DNA of 64,000 bases from assembly GCA_050246115.1 (NCBI GenBank), contig JBFWWP010000012.1, positions 62,001 through 126,000 on the forward strand, in the 5' to 3' direction. Source of the DNA: JBFWWP01 sp050246115. Its GTDB lineage: Bacteria > Planctomycetota > UBA8108 > UBA1146 > JAJFFE01. This document shows, piece by piece, positions 55,003 to 64,000 of this stretch. The notes beneath the pieces are model-generated. The model ran no database searches. It was given only the letters and a program-made list of their open reading frames with translations, and was not told where the DNA came from. Position 1 is the first letter of the stretch, and each line of letters starts with the position of its first letter. A program made the position numbers and the translations under genes.

Positions 55003-55179
55003 TCAGCAGGTCTCGGCGGTGAGTTCCCAGTCGCCTTGGTCTCGCCACTGCAGCCAGTAGTTCTCGCCCAGGGTGCAGCGCCAGAGGGTTTGGGGTTTCC
55101 TGTACAATTTGCCGTCGATGCATTCGTAGACATATTGCGTAACCGGGGGTTGTAGCTCCTGGCAAGTCGGCTCGGGCAT
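55003..55179 (-). CDS. Small four-cysteine protein
   Basis: A 58-residue protein with a strong ribosome site (GGAGGAG four bases before ATG 55179). It contains four Cys (positions 6, 20, 35 and the last residue 58) and several Trp and Tyr (NYWLQWRDQGDWEL). There is no signal peptide. The even number of well-spaced cysteines suggests disulfides or a metal site. The family is not recognised. It is convergent with the kinase gene, 37 bp apart. Confidence 0.55.
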   Translation of the reverse strand: MPEPTCQELQPPVTQYVYECIDGKLYRKPQTLWRCTLGENYWLQWRDQGDWELTAETC

Positions 55180-55475
55180 CTCTCCTCCAATCACCCTTGA
55201 AATAACGACTTATCGATCTGGGTCCGCTCGTGCCCCAGGTTCCGTGGTGGGTCGCACGCGCTCGCAAGTCGCCGCCGGGCTCACGTTGATTGGACAAGAA
55301 TATCGCCGCTGTCGCCGGCTCGCTACTCCCCAAACTCCCCTCGATCGGGAGCCGGTTGCGGCGCTCCTTAGGGCGCGCCGAGCCCCTGCGACGACGGTCG
55401 GTCACACCCGCCGCACGGGGGGCAGCGAGGCGCAAGCGCGAGTAGGGGGGGCGGGAGGACACAACGCCAGAAGGT
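55180..55475. other. Divergent intergenic region
   Basis: About 300 bp between the four-cysteine gene (-) and a plus-strand gene. Codon-like frames are open but without recognisable proteins. An AT-richer part at 55195-55215 is the probable promoter area for the minus-strand gene. Confidence 0.3.
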
Positions 55476-55504
55476 TTGACAGGCGCTCGGTTCCTCGCTA
55501 ACGT
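55476..55504 (+). promoter_or_regulatory. Sigma70-type promoter for the 102-residue protein gene
   Basis: TTGACA (55476-55481), a perfect -35 consensus, is followed after exactly 17 bp by TAACGT (55499-55504). The gene start at 55540 lies 36 bp downstream of the -10 box, so the leader would be short. Confidence 0.6.
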
Positions 55505-55539
55505 CCTGGCCTCTGAAGTGAAGCCATGGGACAGGGAGT

Positions 55540-55848
55540 ATGGAGAACAAGAAACGCACCAAGTCTGGCTTGGGTGGGCGCCCGCGTGTGCGGCAAGGGG
55601 ACGAGGTCCAGGTCACGGTCGAGTTCCCGCTGATCTTCTACGCGCGACTGTCGGCCTACGTCAGTTATCGCAAGACACAGGCCATGCGCGCCGGCGACTC
55701 GGTGTGGGAGCAAAGCAAGAAGCACGCATTGCTTCACCTGTGGCAGGATTTTTGGGAGACGCTCGACCCCGACCTCAAGCGAGAGATCGAGGACTCCGAG
55801 AACTTTCGCGGGGTCATGAAGCGCATGGGGCCGCGACCGCGGGCCTGA
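55540..55848 (+). CDS. Small basic protein of unknown function
   Basis: A 102-residue protein. ATG 55540 has GGGAG directly before it and a good promoter upstream. The N-terminus is basic (NKKRTKSGLGGRPRVRQG), then a strand VQVTVEF and an amphipathic helical region with several Trp (SVWEQSKKHALLHLWQDFWE). The strand-plus-helices order with a basic N-terminus is compatible with a small DNA-binding (for example ribbon-helix-helix-like) protein, but this is speculation. No signal peptide. It stands alone, with over 580 bp to the next gene. Confidence 0.6.
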   Translation: MENKKRTKSGLGGRPRVRQGDEVQVTVEFPLIFYARLSAYVSYRKTQAMRAGDSVWEQSKKHALLHLWQDFWETLDPDLKREIEDSENFRGVMKRMGPRPRA

Positions 55849-56437
55849 CGCGAGTTTACGCTTGTAGCCCCTCGCTGAGTCCGGCAGCCGGCGAGCGCGG
55901 CTGACGGATCACCCCCAACCTCACGTCCGAGTCGCGCGACTAACGAAGCCGAACGTGCGTTCGTTCAACGTGCCTTCGGTCGTGCCCCCCCGCGCCAGTC
56001 GAACGAACCCGCCACCACACTATCGCCGCCTGCCGATCTCGCCTCACCCAGGAAAACACCCGCCCGTCGTGAACCTCGCGGCCGTTTTCGACGCTCTCTC
56101 TTCGTTGGCCGACTCACTGCGGGCCCGATCGCGCGTCAGGCGCCCGGTAAGCCAGAGGCGGCCGCCCGAACTCGTCACCGGCCTCGGGAGCGAAGGATCC
56201 ACGCGAACGAACGCCGTTTGACGCCCCTCGTGTACAGGGTGTGCGCAGGATGAGGCCATTCACCGCCGCCGCCTCGCCGGGAAGAGAAGGCGGCGGAGTC
56301 TCGACGAAACTGCTCTGGCACGAGCGAAGTCCACGGAAAGAGGGAACGCGATCACGCAACCTCGCGGGAGCGCGAACCCTGAAATCGAACAAGCCAAGCG
56401 GCGGGATCTTCGCCGCATTACAGAGAGGGGACGTTGG
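55849..56437 (+). other. Intergenic region before second prepilin cluster
   Basis: About 590 bp without a convincing gene. It contains a 6-bp inverted repeat CGAACG-TG-CGTTCG near 55950 and an AGCCG/CGGCT hairpin near 55890. TGGCACG near 56316 matches the -24 half of a sigma54 promoter but lacks the -12 half. The promoter for the prepilin operon should lie in the last 150 bp. Confidence 0.35.
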
Positions 56438-57382
56438 ATGTCTCACTGGCAACAGAACTCGGGTGCTCGGCGTGCCGAGCACGGCTTCACTCTCGTCGAA
56501 CTCGTGGTTGCATTGATCATCATTGGCTCGGCCGCTGGGCTGGTGATTCCCGCGGTGGCGGGGCTCGGCCGAACCACGGACATGGCTACGTCGGCCAAGA
56601 CTCAGCAGGACGTCGCCGCCCGTCTGCAGGAGTTCTTCGTGCTCCAGAAGCGTTACCCGCAGGGCCTCGACTCGCTCCTCGTCGATGCGACCGTGAGTGG
56701 TTCGGAAATCACGCCCGATACGCCGGGGACCTCCGACGGGATCCCGGACGAGGTTTACTCGCCGAAGTACGACGCAAACGGCGACCAGTTGAGTGGCATG
56801 ACCGAGAGCAACCCCGGACTCATCAACATCCTCGAGGTCGGGACGTTGGACGCCAACCAGCGTCGTTCGTTCACGCGCGCGGGCTTCGAGTACGTCTACG
56901 ACCACGAAGTCTACGACTGGACCACCGGCACCGGACAGGTGAACGCGAACGACAGCGCCATCTTCCGTCGTGACTTGCCGGGTACGGGAACGATGCCGGC
57001 AGCCGTGGTGTCGGTCGCGGCGGCCCAAGACATTTCTCCGACGTCCGGAGCCTATTTGCTCCTGCGCGGGCTGGTCCCGGGAGAACTCCAACCGAGCACC
57101 GTGACTCCGGGTAACTGGGACTGGGTTCCCGAGACCGGCTCTCAGATCGTCGCCGTCGGAATCGGCAACCGGAGCCGCGCGACTCCTACCACGATGATGA
57201 GTGCTCCGGTGTACCCGGGGAACGCGGGCTCGTACTACGGACGCTACATCGCGTTCTTCAAGACCTACGCAACGGGCGAACGCGCTACGCTGATCGGCAT
57301 TAGCGACGCGTACGGGCGCACCTCGGACTACACCATTCAACAGTTCGCGGAATCACTCCCGAACGGCGCACGTCAGGGTTAA
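56438..57382 (+). CDS. Prepilin (type IV pilin/GspG-like), cluster 2
   Basis: A 314-residue prepilin with a 16-residue leader ending EHG before FTLVELVVALIIIGSAAGLV (Glu5 present). After the pilin helix there is a GspG-like helical part (MATSAKTQQDVAARLQEFFV, LQKRYPQGLDSLLVD). A long beta-rich domain of about 220 residues follows, with low charge and many Thr/Ser/Gly. This is clearly longer than ordinary pilins. GAGAGGGG lies nine bases before ATG 56438. It is the first gene of the second cluster; a strong hairpin follows it, so it may be made in excess over the downstream genes. Confidence 0.8.
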   Translation: MSHWQQNSGARRAEHGFTLVELVVALIIIGSAAGLVIPAVAGLGRTTDMATSAKTQQDVAARLQEFFVLQKRYPQGLDSLLVDATVSGSEITPDTPGTSDGIPDEVYSPKYDANGDQLSGMTESNPGLINILEVGTLDANQRRSFTRAGFEYVYDHEVYDWTTGTGQVNANDSAIFRRDLPGTGTMPAAVVSVAAAQDISPTSGAYLLLRGLVPGELQPSTVTPGNWDWVPETGSQIVAVGIGNRSRATPTTMMSAPVYPGNAGSYYGRYIAFFKTYATGERATLIGISDAYGRTSDYTIQQFAESLPNGARQG

Positions 57383-57401
57383 CGGTTTCGACTCGAGTTC
57401 G

Positions 57402-57440
57402 GAGGAGGCCGAGCGCGACCGGGTCGCGTTCGGCCTCCTC
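57402..57440 (+). terminator. Strong hairpin after first prepilin of cluster 2
   Basis: GAGGAGGCCGA-G-CGCGAC pairs with GTCGCG-T-TCGGCCTCCTC around a CGG loop, 17 bp plus one G-T wobble. No T-run follows. Located 20 bp after the prepilin stop and 23 bp before the next start, it fits an intra-operon attenuator or 3' stabiliser that raises expression of the first prepilin. Confidence 0.55.
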
Positions 57441-57462
57441 GGTTGCGGTTTGGGGGCACGGC

Positions 57463-58137
57463 ATGGCACGGTGGATTCGAAGCTCGACCGCGGTCGGCGG
57501 CAAGACGTGGAGACGCTCCGGGTTTACACTGATCGAACTGATCACCGCGCTGTTGATCCTGGCCGTGTTGGCCGCACTGGTGGTTCCGCAGCTCCCGGCC
57601 GTGTTCGAAAGCGCCGAGCGGGACGCGACACTCAGCTCGCTCGACACGATCCGGCAAGCGATCGTCGGGCACCGTGGGGCCGCACTGCCGACAGGCTATC
57701 TTGCTGACGTGCGGCGTCATCCCGTCACCCTTCGCGACCTCTATATCGCTCCTTCCCAAGTCCCTCTGTTCGACCCCTTGACGGCGATCGGTTGGCGCGG
57801 TCCATACCTGACCACCGCGACCGCTTCCTACACGCTGACCGCCGACGACGTCATGAACGGATTCACGACCGACTACGGCTCGATCGGCGATCCGGCGCTG
57901 CCCGACGCGTGGGGCCACGCGATCGTCCTGCAAGTGCCCGATCCCGACGCGGATGCTGTGTTCACCCCAGACGATCATCGTCATGCACGCCTCGTCTCGG
58001 CGGGGCCCGACGGCAAGTTGACCACTCCGCGCACGGACGCGGCAGCCGAACCTCCGGGCAACGCGTTGTACCCCGCGCGCGCTCAGTGCGGAGACGATCT
58101 CGTCTTGTACTTGCACCTCCCGGACCTTCGACCATGA
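57463..58137 (+). CDS. Prepilin, second of cluster 2
   Basis: A 224-residue prepilin with a 20-residue leader and cleavage in SG before FTLIELITALLILAVLAALV. The mature part begins with a GspG-type helix (SLDTIRQAIVGHRGA) and contains IGWRGPYLTTATASYTLT and PDAWGHAIVLQVPD, in which the DxWG...-type turn resembles the GspG/PilA calcium-binding loop. It probably acts as a minor or alternative pilin. Its stop overlaps the next gene start (ATGA), so the two are coupled. Confidence 0.8.
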   Translation: MARWIRSSTAVGGKTWRRSGFTLIELITALLILAVLAALVVPQLPAVFESAERDATLSSLDTIRQAIVGHRGAALPTGYLADVRRHPVTLRDLYIAPSQVPLFDPLTAIGWRGPYLTTATASYTLTADDVMNGFTTDYGSIGDPALPDAWGHAIVLQVPDPDADAVFTPDDHRHARLVSAGPDGKLTTPRTDAAAEPPGNALYPARAQCGDDLVLYLHLPDLRP

Positions 58138-59093
58138 CGGCGGCGAATCCAAGTCGCGCGATCTCGCGCACGACCTTTTCGCCGCGGCCCGAAACGCAGT
58201 CCGGCGTCACACTGGTCGAGTTGATGGTCGTGCTGCTGATCCTCGCCGCCTTGGCCGGAGCTGCCGTGTTGTCGACCGAGCACATCGTCGACCAGACACG
58301 GGATGACCAGACCCGGCGCACCCTGACCAGCATCGAGCAAGCCGTGATCGGGCGGCCAGGCCTGATCGACGCGAGTGGTCAGCATTGGATCCAGGGGTTC
58401 GTCGCCGACATGGGGCGCCTTCCGCGCGCATTCGGCGACGCCCCGGTCTTGCCCGAAGACCCGCGCGTGCAACTGCAGGAGCTGTGGGTGCCGCCGATGG
58501 ATCCGGGTGCGGCCTTCGCGATCGAGAGTCCGCCGGGCGACCTCGGTGTGCAACTCGCTGCAGGTTGGCGCGGTCCGTACCTGCAATTGCCCTACGGAGT
58601 GGCCGAACTGCGCGACGCGTACGGCAATGGCTTCGTGTTGCGACGCGCGGATGGCATGACCGCCGAGAACTCGGACCCCATAGCCGAGATCGTCGCGCTC
58701 GGCTCCGATGGTGAAGCCGGAGGAGTGGGCTACGCCACGGATCTGGCCGTCACGCTCGAGTCTGCCCTGGTTCCCGCCCGCTACCACGGCGACGTGCCCG
58801 TGCGAGTCAGCGGTGTTCCCGCTGGCGAGTGGGTGATTCTACGAATCTACGGGCCTGTCGATGGCAGCGCCGGCACTGTGGCGCAGGTCGGGCCGCTGCT
58901 CGAGACCGGCGGCATCGTCACCGCGCTGTTCGCGGACGTTTCGATCGGGCGTCGCGTTCTGCGGGCCTATCGCGTGGCCGCCTCGACGGTGGTCGCAGCC
59001 GACGACCCGATCGGTGGCGCGGTTGCGGGACGCGTTACCCCGCTGACGGTGGTGCAGGGCGGAGTCGACGAGATCCAATTGGAGTTCGACTGA
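58134..59093 (+). CDS. Prepilin, third of cluster 2, with beta-sandwich extension
   Basis: A 319-residue prepilin with a leader of about 24 residues and cleavage in SG before VTLVELMVVLLILAALAGAA (Glu present). The core repeats the layout of the previous gene (TSIEQAVIGRPG, AAGWRGPYLQLPYG, RDAYGNGFVLRRADG), so the two are paralogues. The C-terminal 110 residues form an added beta-rich domain (PVRVSGVPAGEWVILRIYGP, VTPLTVVQGGVDEIQLEF) of carboxypeptidase-regulatory or Ig-like type. It overlaps the preceding stop and is followed by a one-base gap to the GspL-like gene. Confidence 0.78.
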   Translation: MTAANPSRAISRTTFSPRPETQSGVTLVELMVVLLILAALAGAAVLSTEHIVDQTRDDQTRRTLTSIEQAVIGRPGLIDASGQHWIQGFVADMGRLPRAFGDAPVLPEDPRVQLQELWVPPMDPGAAFAIESPPGDLGVQLAAGWRGPYLQLPYGVAELRDAYGNGFVLRRADGMTAENSDPIAEIVALGSDGEAGGVGYATDLAVTLESALVPARYHGDVPVRVSGVPAGEWVILRIYGPVDGSAGTVAQVGPLLETGGIVTALFADVSIGRRVLRAYRVAASTVVAADDPIGGAVAGRVTPLTVVQGGVDEIQLEFD

Positions 59094-59094
59094 G

Positions 59095-60459
59095 ATGCTG
59101 CACAAGAGGCACACGCTCCTCATCATCCTGCGGTCGTTCATCGCCCGACTCGACGGCATCGGTCGCGCCGATCCGCGGATCGTCACCGTCGCACGCGGGC
59201 CCCATGACGATCTCGACGAAAGCCTCGAGTCGTGCGTCGAACGCGCGATCGGCCTCGGAGGGCGGCTCCAAGGCCCAACCTGGGTGCTCTCCGATGAGGT
59301 CGTAGCGATTTCCGTTACGCTCGATGCGCGCGCCACCCGCGGGATCACCGACGATGACCTCGGGGCCGCGCTCGCGCTCGAGGCCCAAGCACGCTCCGGC
59401 GTCGCGAGCTCCGACAGTACGACCGCATGGCGTATGATCGGCGAGAGCCGCGGGCAGCGCTCGTTCTGGGTTACCCAGCTCGCCGACGCAGAGATGGAGT
59501 GGCTCGATGGCGTCATCCGCCGCGCCGGCGGCGCATTCCGCGGCGTCGCCCATCCCGCAGGCCTACTGCGGCCGTACTCCACTCGCGTTCCCAGCGAGCG
59601 CCCGTTCCTCCGGGTCGAGGACTGGGGGACCATCCATGCCGAGGTCGAGCGTACCGAGCCAGGGACCATAGCGGTCCGACTCCGCGCCGGCTCCGCCGAG
59701 AGGTCGGGGAACGTTGCGCAGGACGGGCGGGTCACGGAGCGACTCGCGCTGCTCGCGCCGGCTCATGAGTCCCGCGTTGATGGCGACGTGGACGCGAACG
59801 ACACGGACGTGTTGGTCCTCGAGCGCGATCGCGACCTCGCTCGGTTCGGCGCCGCGTGGCTCGCTGAGCTGCGAGCTCGCAAGAGTTCGGCAATCGTCCT
59901 TCGCCCGGCGCCGCCGCCGCCGTCGATCGCGCGGGTGGTGCTCTACTCGGTGACACTCTCGGCGCTCGTGATCGCGTGGGCCTACCGGAACCAACGGGAG
60001 CTCGAGTCGCGCCGGACGGAGATCGTCGCCGAGACCGCGCTGCTGCGGACGGCCGCCGACAATGCTGCGGCGTCGCGGCGTACCTTGATCGGGCTGCGGC
60101 GCCAAGCGGATGAACTCGACGCGAAGCCCGCGCTCGCGGTCGACACCGCTCGCTGGTCCGGGGAAGTGCCGTCGCGTCTGCTCGCAACGCTGGCCGACGA
60201 ACGGCCCGATGGGCTTGCGGTCCTGTCCCTCGACGTCGCGTGGAATCGTTCGGCCCTTCGCGGGGTGGCGGCCGATGCCGCGGCAGTCGATCGCCTCGTC
60301 GCGTCGCTCGCGCGCGCACTCCAAGCCGACGGCTACGACGTGGCGACGTCAGGCAAGCGCAGCCTTGGTCGGCACTTCGAGTTCGAGGTGTCGATCACTC
60401 GACCCACCCTGCGGGCGCGCTCGACGCGTGTTCCGCGCGCCGCGGCGGAGGAACGATGA
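59095..60459 (+). CDS. GspL/PilM-PilN-like assembly protein, cluster 2
   Basis: A 454-residue protein with a cytoplasmic N-terminal half that is a diverged actin-like PilM/GspL region, though nucleotide motifs are weak (VAISVTLDARATRGITDDDL near residue 75). A single membrane helix lies at about residues 281-299 (VVLYSVTLSALVIAWAYRN). A coiled coil follows, then a small alpha/beta domain as in PilN/GspL (VLSLDVAWNRSALRGVAADA, FEFEVSITRP). This matches the GspL layout and parallels the PilM-PilN fusion of the first cluster. The stop overlaps the next start by four bases. Confidence 0.65.
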   Translation: MLHKRHTLLIILRSFIARLDGIGRADPRIVTVARGPHDDLDESLESCVERAIGLGGRLQGPTWVLSDEVVAISVTLDARATRGITDDDLGAALALEAQARSGVASSDSTTAWRMIGESRGQRSFWVTQLADAEMEWLDGVIRRAGGAFRGVAHPAGLLRPYSTRVPSERPFLRVEDWGTIHAEVERTEPGTIAVRLRAGSAERSGNVAQDGRVTERLALLAPAHESRVDGDVDANDTDVLVLERDRDLARFGAAWLAELRARKSSAIVLRPAPPPPSIARVVLYSVTLSALVIAWAYRNQRELESRRTEIVAETALLRTAADNAAASRRTLIGLRRQADELDAKPALAVDTARWSGEVPSRLLATLADERPDGLAVLSLDVAWNRSALRGVAADAAAVDRLVASLARALQADGYDVATSGKRSLGRHFEFEVSITRPTLRARSTRVPRAAAEER

Positions 60460-61061
60460 GTCACGATGAACGAACGGTGCGCAGGGCCCGGCGTCGGGCC
60501 ATCGGGATCGTGCTGCTCGCGCCGCTCTTGATCGGAGTCGGGCACCTGCTGGCGCTGCGGATCCCGTCTGCGCGTGGGCTCCGCGACCACTTGCGCGAGC
60601 GCGATCAGTTGCAAACGCAAGTCCTGCCGCCTGCGGCGCTCGATGCGCAACGTCGGGAGATCGCGGAACTGACCCGACGGATCGGGCTCGCGAGCACGAG
60701 TCGAGGGGCGGCGACCGCTGCCCCTTCCACAAGACCGCGGTCGTCGGTCGAACGCGCACGGCTGCGGCAGGTGCTGAACGACCTCTTCGAGCGCCACGCG
60801 ATCGTCCTCACTGCGGAGCGTCAGGAGGAGGTCGAGGTCGGAACCGAACTTGCGTCCGCGGCAGCCAACGGGGGCGTCACACTTCCCGTCAACACGCGCG
60901 TGCCCAGTTGGATCCTCGAGTTCCGAGCCCGTTACAGCGGCGTCCTCGAGCTGCTCGAGGCGCTGTCGCGCGAAGACGTTGGGCTACTGCCGCTGCGCCT
61001 CGAGATGCAGGTCCAGTCCCAGGACGAGGAAGGGGTGACATGGACTCTGCACTTGGTGTGA
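60456..61061 (+). CDS. GspM/PilO-like inner-membrane protein, cluster 2
   Basis: A 201-residue single-pass protein. A basic start is followed by a membrane helix at about residues 15-33 (AIGIVLLAPLLIGVGHLLAL), a coiled coil (LRDHLRERDQLQTQVLPP and on) and a small alpha/beta domain (ILEFRARYSGVLELLEALSR, LLPLRLEMQVQSQ), as in PilO and GspM. It should dimerise with the preceding GspL-like protein. ATG 60456 overlaps the previous stop, and its end overlaps the PilT-like gene by 22 bp. Confidence 0.75.
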   Translation: MSHDERTVRRARRRAIGIVLLAPLLIGVGHLLALRIPSARGLRDHLRERDQLQTQVLPPAALDAQRREIAELTRRIGLASTSRGAATAAPSTRPRSSVERARLRQVLNDLFERHAIVLTAERQEEVEVGTELASAAANGGVTLPVNTRVPSWILEFRARYSGVLELLEALSREDVGLLPLRLEMQVQSQDEEGVTWTLHLV

Positions 61062-62190
61062 CCACCGCGAACGGCGACCGAGGAATCGGCCCGCTCCTCG
61101 ACCTGTGCTGCGCACGGGAGGCGACCGACATGCACCTGGTCGTTGGCGAGGTGCCGTGGCTTCGCATCGACGGCCGAATGGTCCGTCTCGACGACTGGCC
61201 GCGTCTCGAGGCCGCCGCCCTCGCTGACTTGCGGGAAGAGCTATTCGAGGCCAGCGGCCGCGTCGGCTACGACCGGCTGGGAGCGCAAGACGGGGCCATC
61301 ACCTCCGCCCGCGGCGCACGCTTTCGCTTCAACGTCTATCGTCGTCTGGGCGGCGACGCCATCGCGCTGCGCTGGCTCGAGGACCGCTTTCGAACGCTCG
61401 GAGAACTCGGGCTGCCGGAGTCCCTGTACGACTTGTGTTCGCTGCCCGATGGGCTGGTGGCCTTCGTCGGGCCGACGGGTGCCGGTAAGAGTACTACCTT
61501 GGCCGCACTGTTGGATCGCGTGAATCAGACGCGCTCCGGTCACGTGATCACGATCGAGGATCCGATCGAGTACGTGCACTCATCGAGATCCTGCCTGGTC
61601 AGCCAGCGACAGGTCGGACTCCATGCGGCTGGCTTCCACGACGCACTCGTCGCTGCTTTGCGCGAGGACCCGGATGTGATCTTGCTCGGCGAAGTGCGCG
61701 ACCTCGACACCATGCGCGCCGCGATCCGTGCCGCCGAGACCGGACACCTGGTTTTCACGACGGTGCATGCGGGCGATTGCGTCAGCGCGGTCGAGCGCCT
61801 GGTCTCCGTCTTCCCGGGCGATGAGCAGGAAGGGGTGCGTCGACAGCTGGCGCTGGTGCTACGCGCCGTAGTCGCGCAGCGCTTGGTCATTGCCGACGGC
61901 CCACGCGGCCTGGCAGCCGATGGCGTACGCCGCGAACGAGTCGCCGTATGTGAGGTGATGCGGGTGAGCCGGGCGGTCGCCAATCTGATTGCGATGGGGC
62001 GCGGCGCGCAGTTGGTCGCGGCGATGGAGTCGGGAGGCACCCTGGGCATGCAGGTATTCGAGCAGGATCTGGCGCGCCTGTGCGCCGAAGGTCTGCTGAC
62101 GGAGGAGACCGCGAATCTGCACGCGCGCAGCCCTGAGGAAGTCCGCGCCCGCATGAACGCCGTGCGCGCGGCGCCAGCAAGGAGGGGACG

Positions 62191-62194
<4 letters not shown>
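61040..62194 (+). CDS. PilT-like type IV pilus/secretion ATPase
   Basis: A 384-residue hexameric ATPase of the PilT/GspE superfamily. The order is TDMHLVVGEVPWLRIDG (PAS-like N-domain), Walker A GPTGAGKST near residue 145, HVITIEDPIEYVH (Asp box), DPDVILLGEVRD (Walker B, about residue 212), and AETGHLVFTTVHAGD (His box). The C-terminus lacks the tetracysteine zinc motif of PilB. PilT powers filament retraction; it is adjacent to a PilB/GspE-type extension ATPase. ATG 61040 is preceded by GAGGAAGGGG; GTG 61058 overlapping the upstream stop is an alternative. Confidence 0.88.
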
Positions 62195-63999
<1,805 letters not shown>

Positions 64000-64000
64000 G

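Noticed and set aside
56300..56335. Sigma54 promoter candidate (TGGCACG)
   Set aside because: The -24 half matches but the -12 half (TTGC) is absent at the required spacing; no full sigma54 promoter was found in the window despite the sigma54 activator gene.

Overview
The window is GC-rich bacterial DNA with tightly packed, often overlapping genes. It most resembles a planctomycete (inference, no database used). The pointers are many type IV pilin/type II secretion-like prepilins, secreted beta-propellers ending in dockerin-like EF-hand pairs, an ECF sigma factor of the PF07638-like kind, a Ser/Thr kinase with a degenerate formylglycine-enzyme-like tail, and outer-membrane proteins (secretin, LpxR-like deacylase, OmpH-like chaperone).

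Layout. 1-5 kb: a TPR tail fragment, an O-antigen ligase-like membrane protein (-), a PIG-L/LmbE deacetylase, a mannose-1-phosphate guanylyltransferase and a broken ruvX. 5-8.2 kb: rpsO and pnp. 8.3-13.5 kb: an LpxR-like lipid A deacylase (-) and a secreted TldD-like/TldE-like pair. 13.5-17.5 kb (-): an OmpH-like protein, a small secretin lipoprotein and a beta-propeller lipoprotein. 18.2-22.9 kb: an operon of a coiled-coil protein, an amidohydrolase, a membrane dipeptidase and a rhomboid protease. 23-26.7 kb: an unrecognised CxxC protein (-), a PBP4-type DD-peptidase and an ECF sigma factor (-). 27.1-46.4 kb: a long co-directional series with an FHA-GAF-sigma54 activator, a double-FHA membrane protein, a PilM-PilN fusion, PilO-like and small membrane proteins, a TPR protein and five prepilins, one of them a 1911-residue GspK-like giant. 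46.5-47.7 kb (-): DNA polymerase III delta. 47.8-51.3 kb: a cobalamin-riboswitch-like RNA, a 17-bp minisatellite and two dockerin-tailed propellers. 51.5-55.9 kb: a NYN-LOTUS gene between two inverted copies of a palindromic repeat, a kinase and two small genes. 56.4-64 kb: a second pilus/secretion operon with three prepilins, GspL- and GspM-like proteins, a PilT-like and a PilB/GspE-like ATPase. A further gene starts at the window edge.

The two prepilin clusters and the detached secretin look complementary. The first has structural subunits and PilM/N/O but no ATPase; the second has the ATPases and its own L/M pair; a secretin lies on the opposite strand 10-40 kb away. They may build one or two envelope-spanning machines.

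The most unusual object is a 179-bp imperfect palindrome present three times (4117, 51546, 52917), all exactly the same length and about 95% identical. One copy is inserted in ruvX. Cutting out one 181-bp period rejoins the ruvX reading frame, which shows it is a mobile, MITE-like element. The other two copies bracket the NYN-LOTUS gene in inverted orientation.
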